From positions 1 to 25,521 of the forward strand of contig NZ_JAQLDQ010000026.1 in assembly GCF_028209395.1 (NCBI RefSeq): 25,521 bases of DNA, written 5' to 3'. The notes under the pieces were generated by a model. It searched no databases, was not told the DNA's origin, and saw only the letters and a program-made list of their open reading frames with translations. The translations under genes and the position numbers were made by a program. Every line of letters begins with the position of its first letter. The first letter of the stretch is position 1. This DNA comes from Collinsella aerofaciens. Its GTDB lineage: Bacteria > Actinomycetota > Coriobacteriia > Coriobacteriales > Coriobacteriaceae. Below, one piece after another: positions 15,756-22,110 of this stretch.

Positions 15756-16979
15756 ATGGCAAATAAGAAAAAGAACCCCGAGGCCGCGCCGACGCCCGAG
15801 CAACAGGCTCGCGCCGCCTCCAGCTCTCGCAAGAGGCAGCGCAAGACCTATGTGTCCAAGACCGTCAAGATTGTCCTGGTGGTCATCGGCGTGCTGGCGA
15901 TGCTGCTCTCCGTCTCGGCCATGGCGTGCTCCGGCCTGATGTCGCAGACCGAAAGCGCCAGCTCGGGCTATAAGCTCACTGGTGGTGTGGCTGCCACTAT
16001 CAACGGCACCAACCTCACCGAGGACACCGTGACCAAGCAGATCATGAGCATGCGCACGTCCTACGGCTACACCAAGGACAAGGACTGGGCACAGTACCTG
16101 GTCGACAACGACCTCACGCCCAAGAAGTACCGCAAGCAGCTCATCGACTCCTACACGCAGCAGATCCTGCTTCAACAGGCGCAGAAGGAGAATGGCGTGA
16201 CGGTGTCGGACGAGGAGGTCGAGAAGGCTTGGAAGGACGCGTGCAAGAGCGCGGGCGGCGCCAAGACTTTTAAGAAGACTCTCAAGACCTACGGCTACAC
16301 CGAGGACACCTACAAGGATTCGCTCAAGGAGAGCCTGGCGCAGCAGAAGCTCAAGGATGCCGTGGCGCCCACCAGCAAGCCCAAGGACAGCGAGATCGTC
16401 GATTACATCAATGAGAACCTGTCCAACTATAACGATGCCCGTCGTTCGTCGAATATCCTGATCAAGGTCGATTCTGACGCTTCCGACGAAGACAAGGCTG
16501 CCGCCAAGGCCAAGGCGCAGGAGTGTCTGGACAAGATCAACTCCGGTGAGCTGAGCTTTGAGGACGCCGTTGAGCAGTACTCCGAGGACACCGGTTCCAA
16601 GGAGAAGAAGGGCGATGTGGGCTGGGATAAGCTCACCACTTTCGTCGACAGCTACCAGACGGCGCTCGAGGGGCTCAACAAGGGCGATGTGAGCGAAGTC
16701 GTCGAGTCGACCTATGGTTACCACATCATCAAGTGCACCGACTACTTCCATGTCGATAATCAGGTTGATGACATCAACCAGGTGCCCAAGGACATCAAAA
16801 AGTACGTCTCCAACGTGGTGAAGACGCAGGCGGCCAGCACCGCGTACAGCGAGTGGCTGGAGCAGTACAAGAAGGACGCCGACATTACCGTCAACCCCAT
16901 GCCCAAGGACGTACCCTATAACGTGAGTCTGAAGGGCGTCACCAAGAGCTCGACCGACGATTCGTCGACGACTGAGTAA
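15756..16979 (+). CDS. Membrane-anchored parvulin-type peptidyl-prolyl isomerase (PrsA/SurA-like foldase)
   Basis: A post-translocation folding factor of 407 residues. The lysine- and arginine-rich cytoplasmic tail (1-37) precedes one hydrophobic helix (about 38-58, ending AMACSG). The cysteine could be a weak lipobox, but a signal-anchor reading is equally good. A SurA-N-like helical chaperone region spans about 75-225 (INGTNLTEDTVTKQI onward). The parvulin rotamase domain spans about 230-335, with SNILIKV, FEDAVEQYSED, KKGDVGW and STYGYHIIKCTDY. The C-terminus is low-complexity Ser/Thr/Asp. It likely helps exported proteins, possibly including large surface enzymes, to fold outside the membrane. 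GAAAGG precedes the ATG. Confidence 0.9.
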   Translation: MANKKKNPEAAPTPEQQARAASSSRKRQRKTYVSKTVKIVLVVIGVLAMLLSVSAMACSGLMSQTESASSGYKLTGGVAATINGTNLTEDTVTKQIMSMRTSYGYTKDKDWAQYLVDNDLTPKKYRKQLIDSYTQQILLQQAQKENGVTVSDEEVEKAWKDACKSAGGAKTFKKTLKTYGYTEDTYKDSLKESLAQQKLKDAVAPTSKPKDSEIVDYINENLSNYNDARRSSNILIKVDSDASDEDKAAAKAKAQECLDKINSGELSFEDAVEQYSEDTGSKEKKGDVGWDKLTTFVDSYQTALEGLNKGDVSEVVESTYGYHIIKCTDYFHVDNQVDDINQVPKDIKKYVSNVVKTQAASTAYSEWLEQYKKDADITVNPMPKDVPYNVSLKGVTKSSTDDSSTTE

Positions 16980-16984
16980 TCATG

Positions 16985-17010
16985 GGGCGGTGCTCGCGCG
17001 AGTGCCGCCC
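16985..17010 (+). other. Stem-loop between the foldase gene and yqeY
   Basis: The arms GGGCGG and CCGCCC, extended inward with two wobbles, form a stem of about 12 bp starting 6 bases after the foldase stop. There is no T-tract, so it is a weak terminator or an mRNA 3'-end stabiliser. YqeY may still be co-transcribed. Confidence 0.5.
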
Positions 17011-17033
17011 ACGCTATTAGAGAGGATTTGCAG

Positions 17034-17477
17034 ATGACCAACGAAGAGCTGCAGAAGGAAATGATCGCGGCCATGAAGGCCAAGGACAAGGTTCGCCTGT
17101 CCATCATTCGCCAGGTCAAGGCCGAGGTGAAGAATATCGAGGTTAACGAGCGCCGCGATGTGACCGAGGAAGACGTCAACAGCATGATCAAGCGTCTGAT
17201 CAAGCAGACGAGCGAGACACTGGAGATGTCCATCAAGGCCGGCACCGACCAGGAGCGTACCGACAACCTGACCGAGCAGGTCAAGATTCTGGAGAGCCTG
17301 CTGCCCGCGCAGGTTTCGGGCGAGGAGCTCGAGGCTCTGATCGAGCAGGTCATCGCCGAGCTGGGCGCCACGTCCAAGAAGCAGATGGGCCAGGTTATGG
17401 GTGCACTCGGCAAGGCCACTGGCGGCAACTTCGATAAGCCGGCCGCGGCAAAGATCGTCGGAGCCAAACTCGCGTAA
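17034..17477 (+). CDS. GatB/YqeY-domain protein
   Basis: A small helical cytoplasmic protein of 147 residues, the usual YqeY length. Seen are the N-terminal amphipathic helices (LQKEMIAAMKAKDKVRLSII), ILESLLPAQVSGEELEALI and the C-terminal SKKQMGQVMGALGKATGG with NFDKPAAAKIV, typical of the domain shared with the GatB/GatE tail. The domain is associated with tRNA-dependent amidotransferases, but stand-alone YqeY has no firmly assigned reaction. A TTG at 17028 is in frame, but AGAGG (17021-17025) fits the ATG at 17034. Confidence 0.9.
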   Translation: MTNEELQKEMIAAMKAKDKVRLSIIRQVKAEVKNIEVNERRDVTEEDVNSMIKRLIKQTSETLEMSIKAGTDQERTDNLTEQVKILESLLPAQVSGEELEALIEQVIAELGATSKKQMGQVMGALGKATGGNFDKPAAAKIVGAKLA

Positions 17478-17480
17478 TTT

Positions 17481-17508
17481 GTTACGCGGTTTTACCAAAC
17501 CGCGTAAC
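17481..17508. terminator. Perfect 12-bp inverted repeat after yqeY
   Basis: GTTACGCGGTTT (17481-17492) and AAACCGCGTAAC (17497-17508) pair without mismatch around a TACC loop, 3 bases after the yqeY stop. The 3' arm is followed by GGCTCG rather than T's, so it is only a candidate terminator. The word CGCGTAA also occurs in the last codons of yqeY, giving a third partial arm. Confidence 0.5.
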
Positions 17509-17515
17509 GGCTCGA

Positions 17516-17626
17516 CGCTGCAAACCCGTACACGCGGCAATCTGACGTTCAATTTCAAGGGCGCGACCATAAGGTCTGCGCCCTTTCATTTCACGTCACC
17601 TTGCTCGCGTGTACGGGTTTTCGCTG
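17516..17626. mobile_element. MITE-like 101-bp palindromic element with 5-bp flanking repeat
   Basis: The 15-bp terminal inverted repeat AAACCCGTACACGCG (17522-17536, partner 17606-17620) is perfect. The interior is also an imperfect palindrome: TGACGT is mirrored, and the hairpin 17557-17585 has one bulge. The pentamer CGCTG lies on both sides (17516-17520 and 17622-17626), consistent with a target-site duplication around 17521-17621. It has no coding capacity. A structured bidirectional terminator is the alternative reading. Confidence 0.5.
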
Positions 17627-17647
17627 ACTTATGCTCAACAAGGGCGG

Positions 17648-17722
17648 TTGGGCACTCATTGGGGACAGACTTAAATGAGTGCCCAATGAGCAGGTACTCA
17701 TTTAAGTCTGTCCCCAATGAGT
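17648..17722. repeat. Paired GGGGACAG-loop hairpins, head to head, upstream of the ABC importer
   Basis: Hairpin 1 has perfect 13-bp arms (17648-17660 and 17674-17686) around the loop GGGGACAGACTTA. A 27-nt segment of it (17654-17680) recurs as its exact reverse complement at 17696-17722. The RNA can therefore form either hairpin 1 or one long 27-bp hairpin with a 15-nt loop. It is the best-preserved member of the loop-conserved family. Confidence 0.8.
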
Positions 17723-17786
17723 GGGTGGAAGGTTGCGGGTTCTTTACGGGAATGTAGTGCGGGCTGCGGAAACGCGGTTCTTTCCG

Positions 17787-17792
17787 TACAAT
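17787..17792 (+). promoter_or_regulatory. Possible -10 box of the importer operon
   Basis: TACAAT lies 36 bases before the ATPase gene start and after all the repeats. The -35 position (CTGCGG, 17764-17769) is a poor match. Its location makes it the best candidate for the importer promoter. Confidence 0.35.
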
Positions 17793-17827
17793 AGTTCAAC
17801 TCGTGTAAACGCAGGGAAGGGACATTC

Positions 17828-18559
17828 ATGGCAGACATGATCGAGATCAAGCATCTCAACAAGTACTTTGGCGACCTGCATGTGCTCAAAGATATCAATC
17901 TCACCGTCAAGCGCGGCGAGAAGCTCGTAATGATCGGGCCTTCCGGCTCGGGTAAGTCGACGCTCATCCGTTGCGTCGATTATCTGGAGGAGCCCATGTC
18001 GGGCGAGGTCGTCATCGACGGTACGCCGCTCACCAAAAAGAATCACCTGGAGATGGCTCGCAAGTATAGTTCCATGGTGTTTCAGCAGTTCAACCTGTAT
18101 CCCAACATGACGGTGCTGGGCAACCTGACGCTCGCGCCCATCAAGCTGCAAAAGAAGAGCAAGGAGGAGGCGACCGAGATCGCCATCGCCGCGCTCAAGC
18201 GCGTTGGCATGGCGCATAAGGCCGGCGAGTATCCGCAGAACCTCTCGGGCGGTCAGCAGCAGCGCATCGCCATTGCCCGTGCCCTGTGCACCAAGCAGCC
18301 CATCATCCTGTTTGACGAACCGACCTCGGCGCTCGACCCCGAGATGGTCCAGGAGGTTCTGGACGTTATGATTGAGCTCGCGCAGGAGGATATCACCATG
18401 ATCTGCGTGACGCACGAGATGGGCTTTGCGCGCCAGGTGGCCGACCGCGTCATCTTTATGGAGGACGGCCGCATTCTGGAGGAGGGCACGCCTGAGCACT
18501 TCTTCGATAACCCCGAGAACCCGCGCTGCCGCGAGTTCCTGTCCAAGATTCTGCACTAG
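17828..18559 (+). CDS. Polar amino-acid ABC transporter ATP-binding protein (GlnQ-like)
   Basis: Cytoplasmic ATPase that energises the importer encoded with it. It has 243 residues, typical of GlnQ/HisP. Seen are Walker [10 protein letters not shown] (37-45), Q-loop [10 protein letters not shown] (from 86), signature LSGGQQQR (139-146), Walker B IILFDEP with E164, D-loop SALD and H196 of the switch. The ATG follows GAAGGGA. The next gene starts 8 bases after the stop. The ligand cannot be read from the ATPase; glutamine, glutamate, aspartate or arginine are typical for the family. Confidence 0.95.
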   Translation: MADMIEIKHLNKYFGDLHVLKDINLTVKRGEKLVMIGPSGSGKSTLIRCVDYLEEPMSGEVVIDGTPLTKKNHLEMARKYSSMVFQQFNLYPNMTVLGNLTLAPIKLQKKSKEEATEIAIAALKRVGMAHKAGEYPQNLSGGQQQRIAIARALCTKQPIILFDEPTSALDPEMVQEVLDVMIELAQEDITMICVTHEMGFARQVADRVIFMEDGRILEEGTPEHFFDNPENPRCREFLSKILH

Positions 18560-18567
18560 GCGCGGTG

Positions 18568-19443
18568 ATGGACATGACGGATATGACGAGGGCGGCCGTG
18601 TCGCGCCGTCACTTTTTGCAGCTGGCTGGCGCCGGCATGCTTGCGCTGACGGGGACCGCGCTTACCGGTTGCGGCAACTCCACCAGCGGCGAGGACTCCG
18701 ACAAGGGGTCCAAGCTTGCGGCCATCAAATCGCGTGGCCATCTGAATGCCGGCGTTAAGAAGGACGTTCCCGGCTATGGCTATTACGACACCGCCAAGGG
18801 CCGCTTTGAGGGCATGGAAGTCGATTTGTGCTACCAGATCGCCGCTGCCGTCTTTGGCGTGAGCTACAAGGATGCTCGCGTCCAGGAGCTTGTCGAGTTT
18901 ACCGATGTAACGCCCAAGACGCGCGGCCCACTGATCGATAACGGCCAACTCGACGTGGTCGCGGCGACCTACACCATCACCGACGAGCGCAAGAAGAGCT
19001 GGGATTTCTCGACGCCGTACCGCACCGACTACGTGGGACTCATGGTCAAGAAGCGTTCGGGCTTTACCTCGATTGAGGACCTGGACGGCAAGGTCATCGG
19101 CGTGAGCCAGGGTGCTACCACGCAGAGCCTGATTGAGCAGATGATCAAGGACAACGGCTTTAGCTGCAAGCCCGAGTTTAGGGCCTTTAGCGGCTACCCC
19201 ATCATCAAGAGTTCGCTCGACGCCGGCAATATCGACGTCTTTGCCATGGACCGCTCCACGTTGGCCGGTTACATGAACGAGACCGTTGAGCTGCTGCAGC
19301 CCGAGGTCAAGTTTGGCGAGCAGGGCTACGGCGTGGCGACCAAGAAGGGCTGCGACCTTTCGGCCGTGGTCGATCAGGTGGTTTGCGATCGCCTGGCCGA
19401 CGGCTGGCTCGACCAAGAGGTCAAGACCTGGGGTCTTGTATAG
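18568..19443 (+). CDS. Amino-acid ABC transporter substrate-binding lipoprotein with Tat-type signal
   Basis: Extracytoplasmic receptor of the importer, family SBP-3 (PF00497), 291 residues. The N-terminus combines a twin-arginine motif (SRRHFLQ, 12-18) with a hydrophobic stretch and the lipobox LTGC (C35), so the protein is probably exported folded and lipidated. The binding domain shows GRFEGMEVDLCYQIA, the TPKTRGPLIDNGQLDVVAAT block, YTITDERKKSWDFSTPY and KVIGVSQGATTQSLIEQ. The start is uncertain: GTG 18565, ATG 18568, 18574 and 18583 are in frame and no strong ribosome site is present. I take 18568, close behind the ATPase stop, where coupling is likely. Confidence 0.92.
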   Translation: MDMTDMTRAAVSRRHFLQLAGAGMLALTGTALTGCGNSTSGEDSDKGSKLAAIKSRGHLNAGVKKDVPGYGYYDTAKGRFEGMEVDLCYQIAAAVFGVSYKDARVQELVEFTDVTPKTRGPLIDNGQLDVVAATYTITDERKKSWDFSTPYRTDYVGLMVKKRSGFTSIEDLDGKVIGVSQGATTQSLIEQMIKDNGFSCKPEFRAFSGYPIIKSSLDAGNIDVFAMDRSTLAGYMNETVELLQPEVKFGEQGYGVATKKGCDLSAVVDQVVCDRLADGWLDQEVKTWGLV

Positions 19444-19468
19444 GCGCATCGTCCAAGGAAGGAATCAA

Positions 19469-20215
19469 ATGCTCGAAGGATTATTTGACGCCGACCGTTG
19501 GTCGACGACATTTCAAAACATGGGGCCCTTCTGGGAGGGCTTTGGCGTGACGCTACAGGTGGTCGTTGCCGGTCTGCTGCTGTCGCTGGTGCTGGGCACG
19601 CTGCTGGGTGTGTTCTCTACCACCCGTTCGCGCGTGCTGCGCGCCATAAGCCGCGTATACGTGGAGTTTTACCAGAACACCCCGTTGCCCGTGCAGGTGC
19701 TCTTTATGTACATGGCTGGTCCGCAGTTTTTGCAGGCCATAACCGGTGCCGACCAGCCGGTGCGCATCGCGCCGTTCGTGCTGGGCTTCTTGGGCGTGGG
19801 CCTGTATCACGCGGCCTACATCTCGGAGGTCATCCGCACCGGTATCGAGGCGGTTCCGCGCGGTCAGATGGAGGCGGCGCAGAGCCAGGGCTTCACCCGT
19901 GCGCAGGCGTACTGGTACATCGTGCTGCCCCAGACATTCAAGATCATTCTGCCGCCGCTGTGCAACCAGGCACTCAACCTAGTCAAGAACACGTCGGTGC
20001 TGGCGCTTGTGGCCGGCGGCGACCTTATGTACCGTTCCGACAACTTTGTGAGTCTGTACGGTTACCTGCAGGGATACATCGTCTGCTGCCTTATGTACTT
20101 CATCATCTGCTTTCCGCTCGCCATGCTGGTGCAGTGGCTCGAGCGCCGCTCCAAGGAGCGTCCGCGCGGCGTGAGCCTCGCCGAGCTGGGGCTCGACAAC
20201 GTAGAGGAGGCCTAG
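19469..20215 (+). CDS. Amino-acid ABC transporter permease, first subunit
   Basis: Inner-membrane HisM/GlnP-type permease of 248 residues with about five helices. Seen are the N-terminal GFGVTLQVVVAGLLLSLVLG helix, the family segment YVEFYQNTPLPVQVLFMYM and the EAA loop EAVPRGQMEAAQSQGFTRAQ that contacts the ATPase, followed by LPQTFKIILPPLCNQ and LVKNTSVLALVA. The frame is open from 19286 inside the binding-protein gene, but AAGGAAGGA at 19455-19463 and an N-terminal start before the first helix support ATG 19469. It should form a heterodimer with the next gene's product. Confidence 0.93.
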   Translation: MLEGLFDADRWSTTFQNMGPFWEGFGVTLQVVVAGLLLSLVLGTLLGVFSTTRSRVLRAISRVYVEFYQNTPLPVQVLFMYMAGPQFLQAITGADQPVRIAPFVLGFLGVGLYHAAYISEVIRTGIEAVPRGQMEAAQSQGFTRAQAYWYIVLPQTFKIILPPLCNQALNLVKNTSVLALVAGGDLMYRSDNFVSLYGYLQGYIVCCLMYFIICFPLAMLVQWLERRSKERPRGVSLAELGLDNVEEA

Positions 20216-20218
20216 CGC

Positions 20219-20857
20219 ATGGAAATCTTCAACGCGACCAACCTGCTCTACATTTGGGGCGGCTTTGTTAAGACGATCGAGATCTCGGTGCTGTCGATCT
20301 TTTTCTCGCTCATCTTTGGCACGGTGCTGGCGCTTGTTAAAAGCTATGCGCCCCGCCCGTTCCGTATTTTGGTGAGTGCCTATATCGAGCTGTTCCGTTG
20401 CACGCCGAACCTGCTGTGGATCCTGTTTATCTACTTTACGGTGCAGGGCTTGGACATTGTGATTTCGACCATCGCCTTTACGCTGTTTACCAGCGCTGTT
20501 ATGGCCGAGATTGTGCGCGGCGGCCTCAACTCGATTCCGCGCGGCCAGTTTGAGGCAGCGCAGAGCCAAGGCTTCGGCTTTTTTGCCACCATGCGCTACA
20601 TCATTCTGCCGCAGACGTTTAAGACGATCATTCCGGCGCTGTTTAGCCAATGCACGACCGTCATTAAGGACAGCTCGTATCTTTCGGGCATTAACGTGGC
20701 CGAGCTCATGTACACGGCAAACGTCGTGATGGCCCACGCGATTGATCTGTCGCAGGTACTTATGCTCTACGGCCTGGTGTTTGCGATGTACTTTATGCTC
20801 AACTTTGGTATCTCGTTGTTGGTGAGGGCATATCAACGCCGCATCGTGGCCGCATAG
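20219..20857 (+). CDS. Amino-acid ABC transporter permease, second subunit
   Basis: Partner permease of 212 residues, HisQ/GlnP type. It carries the same hallmarks: FVKTIEISVLSIFFSLIFGT, YIELFRCTPNLLWILFIYF, the EAA loop NSIPRGQFEAAQSQGFGFFA, ILPQTFKTIIPALFSQ and VIKDSSYLSGI. AGGAGG lies about 10 bases before the ATG, inside the end of the first permease gene; only 3 bases separate the genes, so they are translationally coupled. A large structured repeat starts directly after its stop and closes the operon. Confidence 0.93.
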   Translation: MEIFNATNLLYIWGGFVKTIEISVLSIFFSLIFGTVLALVKSYAPRPFRILVSAYIELFRCTPNLLWILFIYFTVQGLDIVISTIAFTLFTSAVMAEIVRGGLNSIPRGQFEAAQSQGFGFFATMRYIILPQTFKTIIPALFSQCTTVIKDSSYLSGINVAELMYTANVVMAHAIDLSQVLMLYGLVFAMYFMLNFGISLLVRAYQRRIVAA

Positions 20858-20963
20858 TCCTGCTTCCCCAAGCACGGCACCTTGCCCCTCAATCGTCGCT
20901 TGCGTACATTTAGTACGCGGCGCTCCTCTTTCGGGGCAATCTGCCGCACTTGGGAAACCAGGA
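20858..20963. repeat. 106-nt long-hairpin element immediately after the permease stop
   Basis: The 31-nt outer arms (20858-20888 and 20933-20963) are complementary at 25 positions. Some mismatches are wobbles. An inner perfect stem GCGTAC-ATTTA-GTACGC lies at 20902-20918. There is no T-tract at the 3' side. It starts at the base after the stop codon, so it likely protects or ends the operon mRNA. Its architecture (long outer stem, small inner hairpin) resembles the 101-bp element at 17521. Confidence 0.6.
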
Positions 20964-21027
20964 CGGTCGTAAGTGACAAAATGGGAATCAGGAATTGCCT
21001 TTTCTCATTTGTTAGAAAGGAATCGCG

Positions 21028-21651
21028 ATGAGCGATCTGGAGAACAAGAAGAGTCCTGTGGTCATTACCATCGCGCGCGACTTTGGTGCCGAGGGCCACG
21101 AGATCGGACGCATCCTCGCCAACGAGTTGGGGATTCCTCTGTACGACAACGAGCTACTGGTGCGCGCGTCGCTGCGTGCGGGCGAGTCGCTCGATAAGAT
21201 GGCCGCCTACGACGAGCGTCTGGCTGTGGAGAACATGGCGTTTCTGCCCGACCGCTACGACGCGCGCTCGTACTCGGACAAGTTGTTCCAAAAGATGAGC
21301 CAGGTGATTTTGGACCTGGGCGAGACCGAGAGTTGCATTATCGAAGGCCGCCTGTCCGATTATCTGCTTCACAACAACCCCAACCACATTGCCGTGTTGG
21401 TGACCGCACCCTTTGAGGACCGCGTCGAGATCGTGCGCAAGAAGCGCGGCCTTAACAAAAAGAAGGGCGCCAAGCTGGTCAAGCAGCAGCAGAAGGCGCG
21501 CGAGGCGTTCTACAAGCGCTACAGCGCCGGAAAGTGGAAGATGACGAGCGGCAAGGACATCGTCGTCAACCGCGCCAAGTTGGGCCGCGAGGGCTGTAAA
21601 GACGTCATCGCCGCAGCCTACCGCTATAAAGTGGCGCAGCTCGAAGGCTAG
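21028..21651 (+). CDS. Cytidylate-kinase-like family protein
   Basis: A cytoplasmic P-loop kinase-fold protein of 207 residues, matching the cytidylate kinase-like family (PF13189). The family N-terminus is present: VITIARDFGAEGHEIGRILA, then LGIPLYDNELL. A family-type catalytic core follows (CIIEGRLSDYLL, HIAVLVTAPFEDRVEIV). A Lys/Arg/Gln-rich lid region spans about 135-165. The phosphate loop lacks the lysine of a canonical Walker A, as usual in this family, so CMP kinase activity is not assured; the true substrate is unknown. AAAGGA precedes the ATG. It is separate from the importer operon because of the repeat between them. Confidence 0.85.
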   Translation: MSDLENKKSPVVITIARDFGAEGHEIGRILANELGIPLYDNELLVRASLRAGESLDKMAAYDERLAVENMAFLPDRYDARSYSDKLFQKMSQVILDLGETESCIIEGRLSDYLLHNNPNHIAVLVTAPFEDRVEIVRKKRGLNKKKGAKLVKQQQKAREAFYKRYSAGKWKMTSGKDIVVNRAKLGREGCKDVIAAAYRYKVAQLEG

Positions 21652-21657
21652 CCGACC

Positions 21658-21698
21658 AAAACCACCACAAAGGGGACAGGCACCTTTGTGGTGGTTTT
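21658..21698 (+). repeat. GGGGACAG-loop hairpin, left border of the hairpin array
   Basis: The arms AAAACCACCACAAA (21658-21671) and TTTGTGGTGGTTTT (21685-21698) pair perfectly over 14 bp around the 13-nt loop GGGGACAGGCACC. The right arm ends in TTTTT, so it can also act as the terminator of the preceding kinase-like gene. A related hairpin in inverted orientation stands at 21991-22032. Confidence 0.8.
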
Positions 21699-21755
21699 TG
21701 TTTTAGGCTGAGGGGAAGGCCTTGGCGGCAGTGCCTATCCTCGGCTTTTGCATAG

Positions 21756-21971
21756 TCTCGATCTGTAACACCAAGCCAGCGAAAATGGCTCTAACTGTTA
21801 CAGATTGAGATGAACCGTTCGGCCGTCAGCCCAACGTCTTGATCTGTAACACCAGGCGGCATATTTGGTCTCTAACTGTTACAGATTGAGATGCAGCGTG
21901 GCCGGCCGGCACAATATCTCAATCTGTAACAACTGCAGGGCTCAACGGACTCCAGCTGTTACAGATTGAGA
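21756..21971. repeat. Array of three 55-nt hairpins with conserved 15-bp basal stem
   Basis: Units are 21756-21810, 21837-21891 and 21917-21971, each exactly 55 nt. The left arms are TCTCGATCTGTAACA, TCTTGATCTGTAACA and TCTCAATCTGTAACA. All three right arms are TGTTACAGATTGAGA. The 25-nt centres differ but pair within themselves (AGCCA/TGGCT in unit 1, ACCA/TGGT in unit 2, CTG/CAG in unit 3). The spacers of 26 and 25 nt are unrelated. The six arms thus alternate in orientation every 40-41 nt. There is no ORF and no T-tract. Confidence 0.85.
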
Positions 21972-21990
21972 CAAAACGACCGGGCAAGTC

Positions 21991-22032
21991 CCAAACCACC
22001 ACAAAGGTGCCTGCCCCATCGTGGTGGTTTGG
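21991..22032 (-). repeat. GGGGCAG-loop hairpin, right border of the array (inverted)
   Basis: CCAAACCACCAC (21991-22002) and GTGGTGGTTTGG (22021-22032) form a perfect 12-bp stem. Read on the minus strand the loop contains TGGGGCAGGCACC (22006-22018), close to the loop of the hairpin at 21658. Stem and loop match that element in inverted orientation, so the two bracket the triple-hairpin array. Confidence 0.7.
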
Positions 22033-22043
22033 GCGGCCGGCAT

Positions 22044-22082
22044 AAAAAAGTCCCCGCCGGGCGTGTGCTCGACGGGGACTTT
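22044..22082 (-). terminator. Terminator of the nfnA-nfnB operon
   Basis: On the minus strand AAAGTCCCCG (from 22082) pairs with CGGGGACTTT (ending at 22047), and the stem is followed by further T's. It lies 29 bases past the nfnB stop and is the natural end of the nfn transcript. Confidence 0.85.
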
Positions 22083-22110
22083 GCCGTTTGATGGCTAGCG
22101 CTGTAGGTGA

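Noticed and set aside
17028..17477. TTG start for yqeY (and similarly TTG 7785 for purE)
   Set aside because: Ribosome-binding sites are correctly spaced for the ATGs at 17034 and 7791, and leave too little room for the TTG starts.
21756..21971. CRISPR array
   Set aside because: The repeats alternate in orientation, are only 15 nt, and number three pairs; no cas genes are in the window.
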